From positions 19,969,001 through 20,033,000 of the forward strand of contig OX387199.1 in NCBI GenBank assembly GCA_947561715.1: a stretch of 64,000 bases of DNA, read 5' to 3'. The first letter of the stretch is position 1. Each line of letters begins with the position of its first letter. The stretch comes from Ascidia mentula. Its lineage: Eukaryota; Chordata; Ascidiacea; Phlebobranchia; Ascidiidae. The notes below the pieces were generated by a model, which did not search any database, was not told where the DNA came from, and saw nothing but the letters and a program-made list of their open reading frames with translations. This document shows positions 51,201 through 63,710 of this stretch, in pieces. Made by a program: the position numbers and the translations under genes.

Positions 51201-53217
51201 TATTTTATAAATATAAATTAATTAACCTTCTCTCCACCCCATTCTTACATCAACAAAACTTAATCCTGTACCATTGCTTAATTTTTTTTTTTTTTGCAAT
51301 TCACGTTTAACATAGCTTACTTTTTCTGACGTTTTTTTCTCTTATCCTCTTTACTCTTCTCCCACATTTTTCTTTTAATACGATTTTTTCTTTTTTTGCC
51401 ATCGTTTATATTATTTCTGTTTCCATTGCTTTGTGTAAATTTTTGTGTGATATTCGTTGTGGCAGATTAGTTTTCCAGAATACAAAAATACACAGTGGCC
51501 ATCTGTCTGCAGCTCACAGCATTCATATTATTGGCCCCACTTTGCTTGTGTATAAGATAAGCAACGCCTGCTAAAAATCTTTAACATGAAACTTGCTAGT
51601 GGGTATACACTTTTCGTGCGCTATAATAGTCAATTCCTCAATACGACGTTTCAAAAGTAAATGTATTATGATTGTAACGTATTTACACGTGTTTGGTAAT
51701 AATGCCACGTTTTACGTAACATTGCCACGTGTTTGGTAACAATGCTCAATTTAAAAACAATGTGTTAAACAGGCGAACATTAATGAAACTTTTACTTATC
51801 ACGGCAAATTATGCAAAAAGATTAACGATTACGTTTATTTAAAATTTTCAACAACATTATTGTTACGTTTGAGTGTTTCGCATTCAATAAATCCCTTGAA
51901 ATATTGAATACACTTCTAAACGCGTGGGGTTTTGAAACTATCTTATTTAACCCTCTTTATTATAAACTGTTCAAAATTCGTTATTTTAATAAAAGTCAAA
52001 CCCTGATAACATCGTCTATTGGTTGGTCAACACTAATACAATGAATGTAGGAAACATATTTAAGTGCTTTCACCTCATGTAAGAACTGGTTGGGTTTTCA
52101 GGATAAGTGAAAAAATTGGCCAGTTTCTCATCACTTCCGCCCCTGCAATCGGGACCACCATCACAAAACGATTGAGCCCACATCTCCATCCCATCATCGC
52201 AAGTGAACACTGCACAAAACACATGAACGTAAATCGATTTGAAATCCATTAAAATCTGTGTAACGAAGCAATATATTAAATTAATTGAAAGTTTATGTTT
52301 TGTAAAAAAATACTTACTTTCGCTAGGTTTATACAGTGCTGAAGCAATTGTGATGAAGGAGAGCAGGATTCCAACCACCTTCATCCAATACCTGATAAAA
52401 ACACAAAGAGTTTATATCTTGTAATAATATGTTTCTTTAACTCTGGGGAATGACATCATCATGGATTTTAGTTTTACAAACTTTAAGTCCAAGGAACACT
52501 GCAATGTTATTTAAGTTAACTGGTAATCTTCAAAATTTCAATGGCTTTTTATATAAACTGTCGTCACTTTTTTCTGTTTGTTTTTATTCTCATCCGCTTG
52601 TTGCCCAAAGGCTTAGAATAAATATTCAGTAGTTTTCGCCAAATCTCGACAGCTCACGGAACCCTTCATATTTTTTGATGAAACTTTCATTGAAAGGGTT
52701 TTATTGTCATTTTTAATAAACAAAAGTTTAACCTCCACACTGGTTCAACTATATGTCTGATTTAAATACTTTAAACCACGTTTAGTTTACTCCAGCCGAT
52801 CCGTCGGGTTTCCATCGCTTACAAAAAGCGGGCAAATATTGTAAGCGACCGTTTATAACCAGCTGTCAGATTATGACCAGGCATAATTTTTGTGCGATAT
52901 TAAGGAACCAACATTTCGTCCCGGGCTCACAATGCGCCTGGAGAAGCGTGAGACACCGTGTAAGTTAATAACACCTGTTAACTAGATCACAGGCCAGACC
53001 GAGTTTAACCTCACTCTATAAACCGTAGCCCCAACCATGCTAAGACTTGCAAAGAAATAACAAATTAAAATTTAAACCTCCACGCTTAGACATGGTAAAT
53101 ATTTACGTTCATTTTTATCCCGCGCAAAAATTATGCTTATTTATTGTTTTTCCGACAAAAATGTGTCAATATTTTACCATGAACAGAATTTAAATAGCTC
53201 ACAAACCTTGCTCCCAT
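42251..53217 (-). CDS. Gene C: shorter LDLa-repeat, LGR-like seven-transmembrane receptor (14 exons, 852 aa)
   Basis: Third tandem copy. Exons 5' to 3': 53207-53217, 52318-52391, 52074-52209, 49263-49583, 49016-49186, 48325-48397, 45581-45868, 45232-45363, 44362-44526, 43581-43877, 43139-43319, 42895-43072, 42624-42835, 42251-42570; total 2559 nt, phases agree. It lacks the 174-nt LDLa exon and one of the two large Cys-rich exons of A and B, removing 183 residues without a frame change because the lost exons are symmetric (phase 2/2). The remaining large exon looks chimeric: its 5' half matches the first, its 3' half and the following intron match the second. The first LDLa module has GGSDE in place of DGSDE, and a later exon is nine nucleotides shorter. 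A 391-bp palindromic element sits in the TM1-TM2 intron (484 nt against 71 in other copies). The 7TM core, NPLIY and ETDL end are intact. Confidence 0.85.
43953..44343. mobile_element. Palindromic MITE inserted in the TM1-TM2 intron of gene C
   Basis: The 391-bp insertion is bounded by a 12-bp direct repeat AAACTTAGTTAA (43,941-43,952 and 44,344-44,355). Its ends form inverted repeats of about 90 bp, sharing CACTGTTTCGACCTGTAAGG and the word GGCACTGTGCTAGCTGG. No transposase is encoded. Genes A, B and D have an empty 71-nt intron here. Related fragments occur elsewhere in the window. Confidence 0.85.
49870..50425. repeat. Composite interspersed repeat with a tRNA-like T-arm (unit 3)
   Basis: Homologue of the repeats in units 1 and 2, here with loop TTCGAAT in the T-arm hairpin at 50242-50258, closest to the tRNA consensus. 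No complete tRNA fold is present. Confidence 0.45.
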
Positions 53218-54140
53218 TTTTAGTCTGTCGGACTCTTCCCTGATCTGTCTCAAATCCTCTCTCTGATCAACCAATGACTTCTGCAGCAACACAAAATGTT
53301 TTGAGTTGTTACAGTTTAACAAATCCTCGCAAAGTAACCAGAATTCAATAACTTTATCTGATGTAATGTTTGTTGACGTGGATTCGTTTCAACAACCAAT
53401 CTACACATACCTGTATCAGGTTGAAAAGTTGTTGGCATATAAGCTAGCCTAGATCACAGTGAAATATCCAACTCCCCTAGGGAAATACCAATATATCAAT
53501 GTACATTTTTAAATAAATGCCCAGTCTATATTCATGCAACCTTTCTATTGTCCTTAGGTTTGCCTTCGCACTAAACATCGCCAGCGATTAAATATAGACA
53601 GGCGTTGTTACGCAAATAATATGGATATTCTGCATTGTTCCTTTTACCGTCCCTGTTCATTATGACGATATCTGTTTTATCTTAGCACTTCCTATTGTCC
53701 CAACACGAGACTGAGGCTAGGGCACAAGGGCCACACGGGCGGGCATTGCGCGGCTTCCATACGATTGTCCTTCTACAAACTAATATCACGTGACGCAATA
53801 TTTATTCACGGCGTAATTGTGTTTTGCTTACTTACGAACGCAACTCTGCCTCACTAATAAGAAACTTCTTACTTCAAGTAAATGCGACTGAACTTGAGGT
53901 CACAAGTCATGTTTGTTACCCTTCGGGCTAAACTTGGACTTCGTCTGGGACAATTTGGATTTATTCCATCAATGGTTTCATCGACCCATGATATTTTGTG
54001 TTCATATTTGTTGTTCAACAGCGTAGTAGCGTAGCACGAAAAATAAAATTATGGGATTTGTGAATATTTAGTGATGCTGCAACTTTCATGATTCAGTTAA
54101 AAATGTAATTGTGCAAGATATTGTGTATATTTGATTAAAC

Positions 54141-54797
54141 AAGTGGTTCCCAAAGTGGGCGCAATCGTACGTGGGGCGCTGGAGACCAAATGGGCGATTG
54201 GGGGCGCTAGGAAATAAATGAGCGCTTTGTGACAGGGCAAATTTTCTGTTATAGCGTAAGTCAGTGTTTCCCAACCGGTGGTACGTGTACAACTAGTAGT
54301 ACGCGACCGCATTCCAGGTGGTACGTGAGCACCTTTACGTAATTTGCGGGTATAGTTCGAATTTAATAAATCGTAACTGATTTCAAAATTTTGGATAGTT
54401 CATCCCCTATGTTACTTTGTAACACTCAACTAGGTGGTACACAACGAAATTGTTTTACCTCCAAGTTGTACGCAACCACAAAAAGGTTGGGAATCACTGG
54501 CCCAAATGATTCAGTCCAATCTTTGTATAATTTATGCTACTGCAAAAAGGGCTTTTCTCGCATGCTGAACTAGAAGTAAAAATGAGGATATTCGGTGGTA
54601 TGGTATATTTGTTGTTAACTAGAGTTAGAGTTTGGTATTGAAATATTAGAAATCAGACGAAATGGTGTCATTGCACCCATCGCATTAATTGACAAGCAAC
54701 AAATAAATTCGTTATTTTTTTTGTCTGTTCTGTTGGGCGTTGTTAAATGACTAAGGTGTTTGAAGGGCGGTACTTAAAAAAAGTTTGAGAAACACTG
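54141..54797. mobile_element. hAT-type non-autonomous element (unit 3)
   Basis: Same insertion as in units 1 and 2, with GATTAAAC on both sides (54,133-54,140 and from 54,798). Confidence 0.75.
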
Positions 54798-55567
54798 GAT
54801 TAAACAAATCGCTTGCAATGTCAATGAACATATGTTTAACTCAATGCACGCTGGTAAAAACCAATCAAATTATTTGACGACCATCGGATCCAATATTTTT
54901 GTTAATGACCACGTGCGGTCAACAACCTGATGGCGGAATAAAACGTCGTTGTGTCAAACGACTGCATTTATGTAGGCTGCAAAATAAAGAAATACGAATA
55001 TTTTTTTGCGGAGGCCCACCTCGCTCGTATACTAGAGTGCTGTAATATTTGCATATTGAGACGCACGCATCAACTACTGACTCAAATTAGACAATTAAAC
55101 GGATGTTTCAAGTTAATTTGCAATAGAGGCACAGCCAGGAAGTGGTCGAACGGGCCAAATTATTGAAATAACTTGCCATTGTTCCTTTGATGATCTAAAA
55201 CATAAGATTGTTGGATTCAAAACAATGTTTAATTACGGACGACGCTTGGAATATAGTTTCCAAATTTTCGGTCAAAATTAACCTGCGCGCCATTTTCAAG
55301 GCAATATAGCGCGCCCTGTGGTGTGAACACCTGTATAAAGTACGAAGATAATGTTGCTGTTCCTGTCAGGCATATTATATTTGAATAGTTCGTTTTTCAC
55401 ATAAAACCGAAACCCATATTCACCGACGCTTCGCTTGCCATCCAGCTAAGCTTTCATAGGCTAATGGTTCAGCACACAACCAACACCAGTAAAACGTACC
55501 AACACGAAAAAATAACGCTAACACCGCTTATGATATCACGTGATGTTATAAAAAGGGCTGGAAATAA

Positions 55568-56600
55568 CAGTTACAGCAAGTTGTTGTAAAGCACCAGGAA
55601 ATATACGCACTGTTTCCTATCATTAACACAGCGATTGTTCTCGTGGATATGGATCGCTTCTAGAAAAAGGCGTTTTGTATGATCCACCTCCTTTTCAAGA
55701 ACCTCGTCCTTGTCGAAGGCAATCCGATCACCTTTTAAGGCAGCATGCTTGGTCAACGCTCTCTTCCTTGCGACTTTTGATGCAACGTCGCGACGGTGCT
55801 CCTTAATTCTGGTTTTCAGGGCTCTTCCGGTATCCCTGAAGTAGACCCCCTCGCACTCTCCACATGGAATTGAGTAAACCACTCCTTTTGGTTCCGCTGC
55901 TTCCGTAGTAATGAGGTGCGACAATAATCTACGGAATGTTGTGTGGGGTCTAATGTAGACCCCAATGTCATAATCGGTCAGCATCCGCTGTAAAATCTCG
56001 GTGAGTGTGGGGACATGGGAAAGAACCACTGAACCGAAGGTTGGCGTCGGGTCATTTGATGTGACGGCCGACCTTCTACGTGATATCCACGAGGGGTACA
56101 GGTTTTCCCGCAGCTCGTGTCGAATGATATTGATCTCTTGGTCATGATCTTCTTCGCTTGAGACCAAAACATCAGCTCTTGCTATAAGGGACTTCACAAC
56201 CGCCTTTTTGTGTTGTAATGGATGCGCCGACTAGAAGGAAAGGTAGCGGTTTGCGTGAGTCGGCTTACGGTAGACGCGAGTGCCGATTTTGCCGTCCACG
56301 TTCCGGTGCACTTCCACATCCAAGAATGGTAGTTTCTTATCAATTTCTTCCTCTAGAGTAAACTTTATAGAATCGCCAATGCCGTTCAGGTGGGCAAGGA
56401 AGGAATGGAGGACCGATACATCGATAATGCAAAACGTATCATCAACTCAAGGCCTCCAAAAACGAGGAAGATGTGCAAATGTTGCAAGCGCCCTATTTTC
56501 AATCGTCTCCATTACCACATTGGCAATCACCAATCGCCGTTCCAAATACCTGTTGGTTAGAAATCTCTCAAAAAGAGAAGTAGGTCGCGTTTAAGCATAA
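55568..56600 (-). mobile_element. Penelope-like element relic: end of reverse transcriptase plus GIY-YIG endonuclease
   Basis: Best-preserved mobile-element coding sequence here. A 208-codon frame (55,571-56,197) carries at about residues 103-135 the GIY-YIG signature in the form VVYSIPCGECEGVYF, then DTGRALKTRIKEHRRD. C-terminal to it lies a basic region ending in CVYFLVLYNNLL. Upstream in the same orientation are the late RT motifs RVYRKPTHANRYLSF and RNVDGKIGTRVYR. The GIY-YIG nuclease is the typical C-terminal partner of Penelope-like reverse transcriptases. The 5' part is missing, so the element is not autonomous. Confidence 0.75.
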
Positions 56601-57727
56601 ATTAAGCCCTTCTGCAATGTCCTCGCGAGACAGTAGCTTTCGCTCTTCAAGATTTTCGTCTTTTTGTAAACGGTCCATGAAGTTTTTTTAATTTACAATG
56701 ATTTAAAGTTAGAGGCTCTTCAACATATGCAGATGTGTTCCCAGCAAACATGGTGGCCTAATGGTTTTAATGTTCACGTTTGTGGCACACGCTTTTATTG
56801 CAATTACCGATTATCTGCTTTTGCAGATAATTGCAACAGAAGCAAATCAACTTTTCTCAAAAGCAAACTTGTCCACTGCCCACAATAATATTTGAAGTCG
56901 GCCTACATTGATAGCACATGTGATAATAAATAACGGTCACAAAACGTTTTCTGCTTGTATTTTATTAACCCAAGTACTTATTATGAGTCTCCATTTAAAT
57001 ACCTGATAAATATATCATATTTTTGCAAAGTTGTAGAAATGACGTAGTTTATAGCAACCACTTTGCATAAACAGAATTAGTCCATACACACAGGGTTTTT
57101 TACTTCCCAATGCTTTGCAAGTTTTATCATATAGATGACGTAATGAAAAAACGCTGGGACAATGTTCACTCAAAATACAAACACCAAGGTCTTCTTCCAA
57201 ATGGACATTTTGAGGTTATACACAAATGGAATCCAAGCTGCGCCATAGGCATCCTATTTCTGTGAATACAGTATTATGTTCTTATTGATTACTTCCCGTA
57301 CGTCTGGTGAATAAATTACAAATGATTACAGGCATGGCTTTCGTTTGGCAAAACCTGCGAGTTCCAAGCGGAGACAGGCGAGTCGATCTCTCAGGTTTTT
57401 CGGGTGAAGTGCGGTATATTTGTTAAAATACCAGAATCACAAATATGTTTGTAATTCCATAAAAAAAGTAAACAGAAACAAACATAATTTTGCGGCAAAT
57501 TTTTGTGTGCTTTTATTCGTTTACAGACTGCCCAAAATCCATCCCACATCCCCCTTTAGGGTTCATGAGCAACGTTTGAATTTTAAAGTTTTCCCTCAAA
57601 TTTTTGCAAAAAATATTTCGGTCATCGATAAATTTTCTTCTTCTTAGGTCATTCGTTATTTTCTTGTTCTTTAATGAGTCATGGCGGCATGCTTTAAACT
57701 TCCCTGTCATGCAGATATTTCCTAAAG

Positions 57728-58011
57728 CAGTATTTTTCAACCTTTATGAGCCACGGAAGACTTTTTTTATTGAAATAATCTTGCGGAACACCTAACTGTT
57801 GGAAGTATTGCAGCATTATACTTCACCAGCATCAGGCTCGCACAAATACATTGATTACTTTCATAAAGCTATTTACGCCCTTCGTGATAAACAAGTGATT
57901 TCCGACCCGTGTTCCACGGAATATTAGTGAAACTAATAAATTTCTTGCGGAACACCTGACGATCTTTCAGGGAACACTGGTGTTCCGCGGAACACCGGTT
58001 GAATATCACTG
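57728..58011. mobile_element. hAT-like MITE with 8-bp target duplication, unit 3 only
   Basis: The 284-bp element starts CAGTATTTTTCAACC and ends GGTTGAATATCACTG, an inverted pair of hAT type, and is flanked by TCCTAAAG on both sides (57,720-57,727 and 58,012-58,019). Units 1 and 2 have uninterrupted sequence at this point. Confidence 0.85.
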
Positions 58012-58881
58012 TCCTAAAGCAACTCATTTGGCACACGAAACTAATCAATTTAAATATATCTATTGTACTTGTGACTGTAGACAAAAAAGGTTGGAGACAA
58101 TATTTTTTCTGTTTTATGTGACCAATTGTAGGCAAGAAGTAACTTTTTGTTATATTTTCGCAGCTTAAATAGTAGCAAATATTGCAAAACGTGATTCATA
58201 TGCGATTGCCAAAGTTACCAGCAAAACGCTAATTTACAATCAACGGTTTTCCTTTGTCATTCTGTTTTGTAATGTGACTAAAAATGTGAATTAAACGAAT
58301 GAACAACACCGCTGTATTGTTTGCTAAACTTCGGAGAACTAATAACATAACTTTTTTAAACATAGGAGGCGATTGAACAATACCGCCTGTGAGTCATATA
58401 GGCGTATTTTATGACGTGTTGATATTTTATAACTCACTGTGCAATGGACAAACATGATGGCGTATGAGACAAATGTACCGCCTACATGTAAAGCCAGACA
58501 AGATCAACGTATGGGTGACAAAAGGGTCTTAAATCAAAACGTTACTTATTTGCCCATGTTAGTTTGCAGAAGATTCAGTAATGTTTACATTGCTTATTTC
58601 AGGACAAAGTGCGCGATTTAATCCACGTATTCCTTAAACAAGCAACAAGAGTTGCTAACAGGCAGTCATGCTTGGCCAAAACAGACTGAAGTCCAGCAAA
58701 AAACAATTTGGCCAACAATTCGATACATCAACAAATTCTGTTTCAGGAATTACTCCACTGTGGATTGATGTTTCGCATCTTGAATGGCGTTGACCAGAAA
58801 CTGTAGCAAAACTGCAAAAAGAAAAGTTATGAACAAAATGATGATTTCATTATTTATAAAGGAAGGTGATATGGTGTGCGT

Positions 58882-59337
58882 TGTAAGGTTTGAACCTCAC
58901 CAGCAAACCGTTGTATCCGAATAAACAGTTTATTATCAGGCTGTGGGAATAAATCCCAAGCCGGCGAATAGCTTGTAGAGTCTCAGTAATAATAGCAGTG
59001 TAACAGTAATACGATAAAACAAGTAGAATCAAATAGAATGAATTTACACATACACACTGGGCTTTAAAGCTCTCCGTACTAAGAGCTGATTGGTCAATAA
59101 TGTCACGTGATATCTTGAGGCGCTTGAAGTAATATAATACAAGAACATAGGTGTGGTGTGACATAAGCATAGGAGAACATTTTATGTGGTAAACAGGATG
59201 TTGAATGAATCACTTTACTCGAGAATATTCGATGGCTAAATCATTTGGGTCACATTGTGGGATTATGCAGCACATGTGCAAAGCTGCACACAAAACATTA
59301 CGCAATATAAACACTGGTTTCTGTGACGTATGTTACA
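58882..59337. mobile_element. Solo-LTR-like insertion, unit 4 only
   Basis: A 456-bp insertion absent from units 1-3. It begins TGTAA and ends TTACA, flanked by GCGT on both sides, as expected for an LTR element with a short target duplication. No internal coding region is present. Family not recognised. It is younger than the duplication that made unit 4. Confidence 0.5.
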
Positions 59338-60189
59338 GCGTAGTTCATGTTCTATGTGTCATCGGGTATAACCTCGCGTCGGTCTTGAGGTTTTACAGCA
59401 TTAAATTCATGTCAGACGATGGTCCATTGTAGATCTTTGGTGTCATGTTTATGAGAAATTACTACACAACTTTCGATATCGCCAACAACCATGTTGGATT
59501 CGCAACATTGGCACCGGTTTCTAAGTGATGATTATCAAACCCAACATGAGGAGCAGTAACCACTTGAAAGCTGTGTCGTTGATATACAAATAAAACGAAA
59601 TATAATCAATTGTAAGAAATAGATTTCCATTGCAAGTGATTTTTCTGCAATAAATACCGACTACTCAAATTAGACCTTTAAAGTCAAACGCAGAAAATAT
59701 TTACAGGAGTTGGTGATAGAATGGCGCGGATTAAACAGTCGGTGAGTGTGGTGTTGACTTCTTACCTTCAAAAGGATGTAGCGTTACGTTGAAGAATTTG
59801 TGCAAAATTAAACTTTACCCTTTGCCAGAGTTCCCGCTCCGCTTTCCCGCAGATTTTTATTTCAACACTTGGTCTCCCTCTTCAACAGCGTGACGACTGA
59901 TTTCCTGCTCAGCGTTCAAATATTTCCATAATCATGACGTTGCAACCATGGCTGCAAGTTGATTGACAGCTTCGTGCGCGGCGCTCCTCGCCTGCCAGTC
60001 TGGCAAGTTTAATGTTGGCTTCTTGACAGGATAACCCGCATGGTTTTTATCGGAGTCCATGGCATTTATATTGATTGTTTATGTTCAAGTACTTTTGTGC
60101 AAAATTAAAATGAATCGGTCAACGTTCTGGTTTGGTTTCGGTCATTCCGGTTTAATGAATATTTAATTATTCGGCGAATCACGGACTTA

Positions 60190-60840
60190 CAGATTACCCG
60201 AAAAACTATGTGAGATAAACATGATTACAGACAATCTTGCTGAACGTGACCAAGTTTTGAAACTGTCGAAAAGTTTTGCTGCGCAGATAAAAGAGCTGTG
60301 TGTGCAAGAAGAGATAATGGTTTCGTTCGATGTGTTTTCCTGTTCACCAACGTACCGGTAATGTTGGCCGCGAACGTAGCAGCAGAATGATTACGAAACG
60401 ACGGAACATTGGAACAACGTTGCTCGTTGCTGTCACACATTGTAGATGTATTCGTTTGGTCCTGAATGCCACCTACCTTTGTCTCAGAGGTGATCCTTTT
60501 GAAAAGATTTTTGGTACTGCAATTTGGTCTCCTCTTTCCGTTGCTGTTGCGAACTTCATGATGGTCGGTTGAACATTGGACAACGTTAGTCAGCCCCTCT
60601 CAGTTTTGGAGACGTTATGTTGATGACTCATTCGGATGACGTGCAGTCGCTGCTCTCGCATCTCTGTTCTGTTGAACCAAGTCCACAATGGAGTGCGAGC
60701 AAGGCAGTAGGTTGTCTTGTTTCGATGTTTTTGTTCGAAGAGAAGAGCGGACAACCCTTTCCACAAGAGTATGCCAAAAATTAACTCATTCCGACAGATA
60801 TTTGTCGTTCGGTTCGGCGCGCGATCGCCCACAGGCGGAA
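60190..60840 (+). mobile_element. Penelope-like element relic, reverse-transcriptase part (unit 4)
   Basis: Homologue of the relics in units 1-3. This copy best preserves IFGTAIWSPLSVAVANFMM, the RT region with the catalytic-site neighbourhood, but is degenerate overall. Confidence 0.65.
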
Positions 60841-61743
60841 GGGAACTCGTTCCCCATCAGGATTCACAAGTTTAAGAATACACACACTTTTACCCTCTCA
60901 ACACTGTGTTTATTGGTAACAACAACAAGTATCAGTAAATATGCGCAATCAGCAAACATTCAACAAAACGATTGAATTTTCGTGGAAGTTTAAATTAGCC
61001 GCGAACGAACCAGTTGATATTGAATGCCAAACAGTAATTGATCGTTAGAAAAATAACTTTAAACAAAAATATTGCTGCTGAACATTTGATGCAATGTTAA
61101 CGATGGAATGAGATTTATGATGCGATTTACACAGATAGTTTGTCCTGCCAAGAATTTTACGACATCTTGTTTGCATTAAAATATAATTATCAATGATATA
61201 CAAAATACACAGGGCGAGGTTTATGTACAAGGCGTGCGAGAGGGGGTTTTGAGGGGGTGTTTTGAACTTTTTTTGGTGATATTTGAAGGTAGCAGATTAT
61301 ATTTTCATCTGTCGATAGTTTGTATTTCATGAGTTGGTTGCATGGAATGTTTCCAACATCATAACATCATATTTACAAGTAAGCGTTGATCCAGAGACAA
61401 AATGTAGTAGGGAAGTCCCTTGTATCAAGGGGAATCACCCGCATCATTGTAATGTCCAATACATAAAAGGAAGAACTACCACATACAACCAAAAAGCAAA
61501 ACTAAGCAAACTGAGTGCGTACACCAACCAAAATTCACGTATTTTTGTTCATTTGTTTGGATCTGACGTCAAATATGTTACTTTGTCCTACTTGTGAGGT
61601 TTTTGAATGGAAAGTTAAAACTTGATATATCAATCAAATGTTGTGATTACTTTTCCATCACAAACTAAATAGGATTCTACACACAGAAGGTACGCGTGAC
61701 GTCAAAAAAAAACAAACACATTTTGCACAAACTCAATGCAAGG

Positions 61744-61749
61744 TTTATT
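61744..61749 (-). terminator. Poly(A) signal of gene D overlapping the stop codon
   Basis: AATAAA overlaps the TAA stop by one base. It is kept although the sequence immediately 3' of this gene has diverged more than in the other units. Confidence 0.7.
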
Positions 61750-63710
61750 TATAGATCGGTTTCTGCTTCAACCACATGTAAGTTTTCTCGGTTAGCAACC
61801 ACAACAACATTTTCCTGTTGCTCTTCCTGTGGTTGACGCCTGAAAATGGCACGTAGGCCATCCCGGACTCTATCATAAAGCAGTTTCGGGGCGTTGGAGT
61901 AGATGAGGGGATTTAGAGAGCTGTTGATGGGGAGCAGGATAATTGCTGACACAGCGTACATCACTGGAGGCATAGGGACTCCACCGATGTTTACAAATGC
62001 CATGATGGAAATTGGAACCCAGCAGAGAAAATCGGTAATTATCAGTCGAAGGATTTTCGTTTGCATTTCTGCCGAAACAAACGGCATTAATGGTATAATA
62101 TATCTGCAAATACGAATGTGCTTACCTTTGTTTTGTGTTGCCGCCCTTTCATCTCGTGGCCTCTCGTTCACTTGCCTGGCACTGGCAGTTGACTTCTTGT
62201 AAATCCAAAAGTACGTAATTGCCACGAACATGAAGGCCAGGAAGTTTAGAATAATAATAGCGATTGAATATCCCCATGCCTTGTCGTTGATCGTTACATA
62301 CAGTTTGCTGATGCAAACACTGCTGCTGCTGTAATATCTACACATAAACAATTTTGTGGCGAAAAAATTGAAGATTTTGCGCAAATAAAAACGAACCCCA
62401 AATATCCAGAAATATCAAATAACTCAGTGTAATTGTAATCCTCTAGAATATCCATAAAATCCATCCAGGAATTAGCATCATATACTCGCATAAGGGCAGT
62501 GTTGAGTACTTGGGAATCGTTGCTTGTAAAGTTGTGTTGGAAAGTTACAAATCGATCCATGAAGTTATTCATGCCTGTATACGCAAAGCTAGTTTAATTC
62601 AAAATTGGTTTCAACACCTACATCTACGACAATTTCTTACTAGAGAAGTCGACTGCAACATTGTCAAAAAACGGATTCTCATTCATCCAAGCTTTGGTTT
62701 CGAACAAATGTTGTAGTTGAGTTGTGAGTGGAATAAAAGCAATTGTAAACGAGAATGCCCAGGATAGGATAATGGAAAGGATGACAGTTTTCAATTCCGG
62801 TTTCATGGATGCATCGAAAGGCTGAAACAAAAGAGAACATTAACGTGTTTTCATTAAAAACAATAAGTTTGCAAGCTCGGTGGTTATTTCAAATCGAAAG
62901 ATGGGGAATGTAGTTGTCAGCTAGAATCCCATCGGACTGGAAATTGTTTTCTCTAACTGTAGTTCCCAAATTGGGCAAAACTGCGTCATTTTAATAATAT
63001 AAGTTTTACTTTCGTTTCTCATGTCAGGCTTTAATTCCAGCGATAGCTGTGAGAGTGATAATAAATACGTTATAATAGAAAAAAAAATAATAGAAAGTTA
63101 TCATAAACTTTTGAAAAGGGACGTCACCTGTTCAACGAAGTTGGCAATAGCTGACAAAATACAATTGTTTCACTTACGTTTTTCACAGCATACAGTCGGA
63201 ATATGGTCAACAGAACCATTGTAAACACCGATGTTTCGCTTGAAAGCAAAACCAATACCCCCATAGTGGTGCAACTTCCGCTTGATCTCCAAATAAGGTC
63301 ATTGGCACAATAATTTCCAGAGTATCTGACACCAGCGGCTCCCAGCATGATCAGATAGACTCCCATGAGTAGATCGGAAACGGATAGATTCAAAACGAGC
63401 AGATGGTTTGTGCGAAATGCAGCAGATTGTGATTGTGTCGTCGCCAACGTTTTGCCTTCCATCACCATGACAACCTCAAAACAAATTGGAGCAATATGTA
63501 AACACGTGTTCTTATTGCGCCAAGACAAAACTTAGTTTAATTTACCAAATTTCCGACAATGGCGAGCATCCCCATTATCCACACAATGGCTCGTAGAATT
63601 GGGTTCGCAATCAACTCGTATCGTGATGAAAATATGTTTTCGTTGATCACTTTTGTATTTGTTGGGCACTCGTCTGACCAATCAGAGCAGTCGCCGACTC
63701 CATTGAATTT
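61749..63710 (-). CDS. Gene D (partial): 7TM exons of a fourth LDLa-type receptor; 5' part beyond the window
   Basis: Six 3' exons of a fourth copy are visible: 63546-63710, 63178-63474, 62641-62821, 62397-62574, 62126-62337, 61749-62068, totalling 1353 nt (450 codons plus stop). They encode the last half-LDLa module (DCSDWSDEC), the hinge, all seven TM helices and the ETDL tail. The bases from 63711 to the window end belong to the next intron, so the ectodomain is outside. In-frame stops at about 62613-62630 lie in the 66-nt ECL2 intron (62575-62640), not in coding sequence. The TM5-TM6 intron is 57 nt here against 53 in A-C, a multiple of three and open, so the genomic frame reads straight across it. 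The donor after the ECL2 exon is GTTCGT instead of GTTTGT, somewhat weaker. The TM3-TM4 intron is about 95 nt longer than in the other copies. Confidence 0.8.

Larger units (their letters stand above)
38506..58175. repeat. Tandem unit 3 (gene C unit), about 19.7 kb
   Basis: Direct repeat of units 1 and 2. Unit-specific differences are the loss of two ectodomain exons near 49,260, a palindromic element at 43,953-44,343 and a hAT-like element at 57,728-58,011. Confidence 0.85.
53218..61743. other. Intergenic region between genes C and D (8.5 kb)
   Basis: Mirrors the A-B spacer: hAT-type element, Penelope-like relic with GIY-YIG part, a later hAT-like element, unit 4 start, an LTR-like insertion and a plus-strand Penelope-like relic. 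A patch at about 53,690-53,780 equivalent to 15,580-15,665 is GC-richer and conserved in all three units and may be the 5' leader or promoter zone. No regulatory motif could be assigned. Confidence 0.5.

Noticed and set aside
53137-53322. Small separate minus-strand gene
   Set aside because: It is better explained as the first exon of gene C with its flank; the ATG of MGAR and the donor at 53,206 lie inside it.
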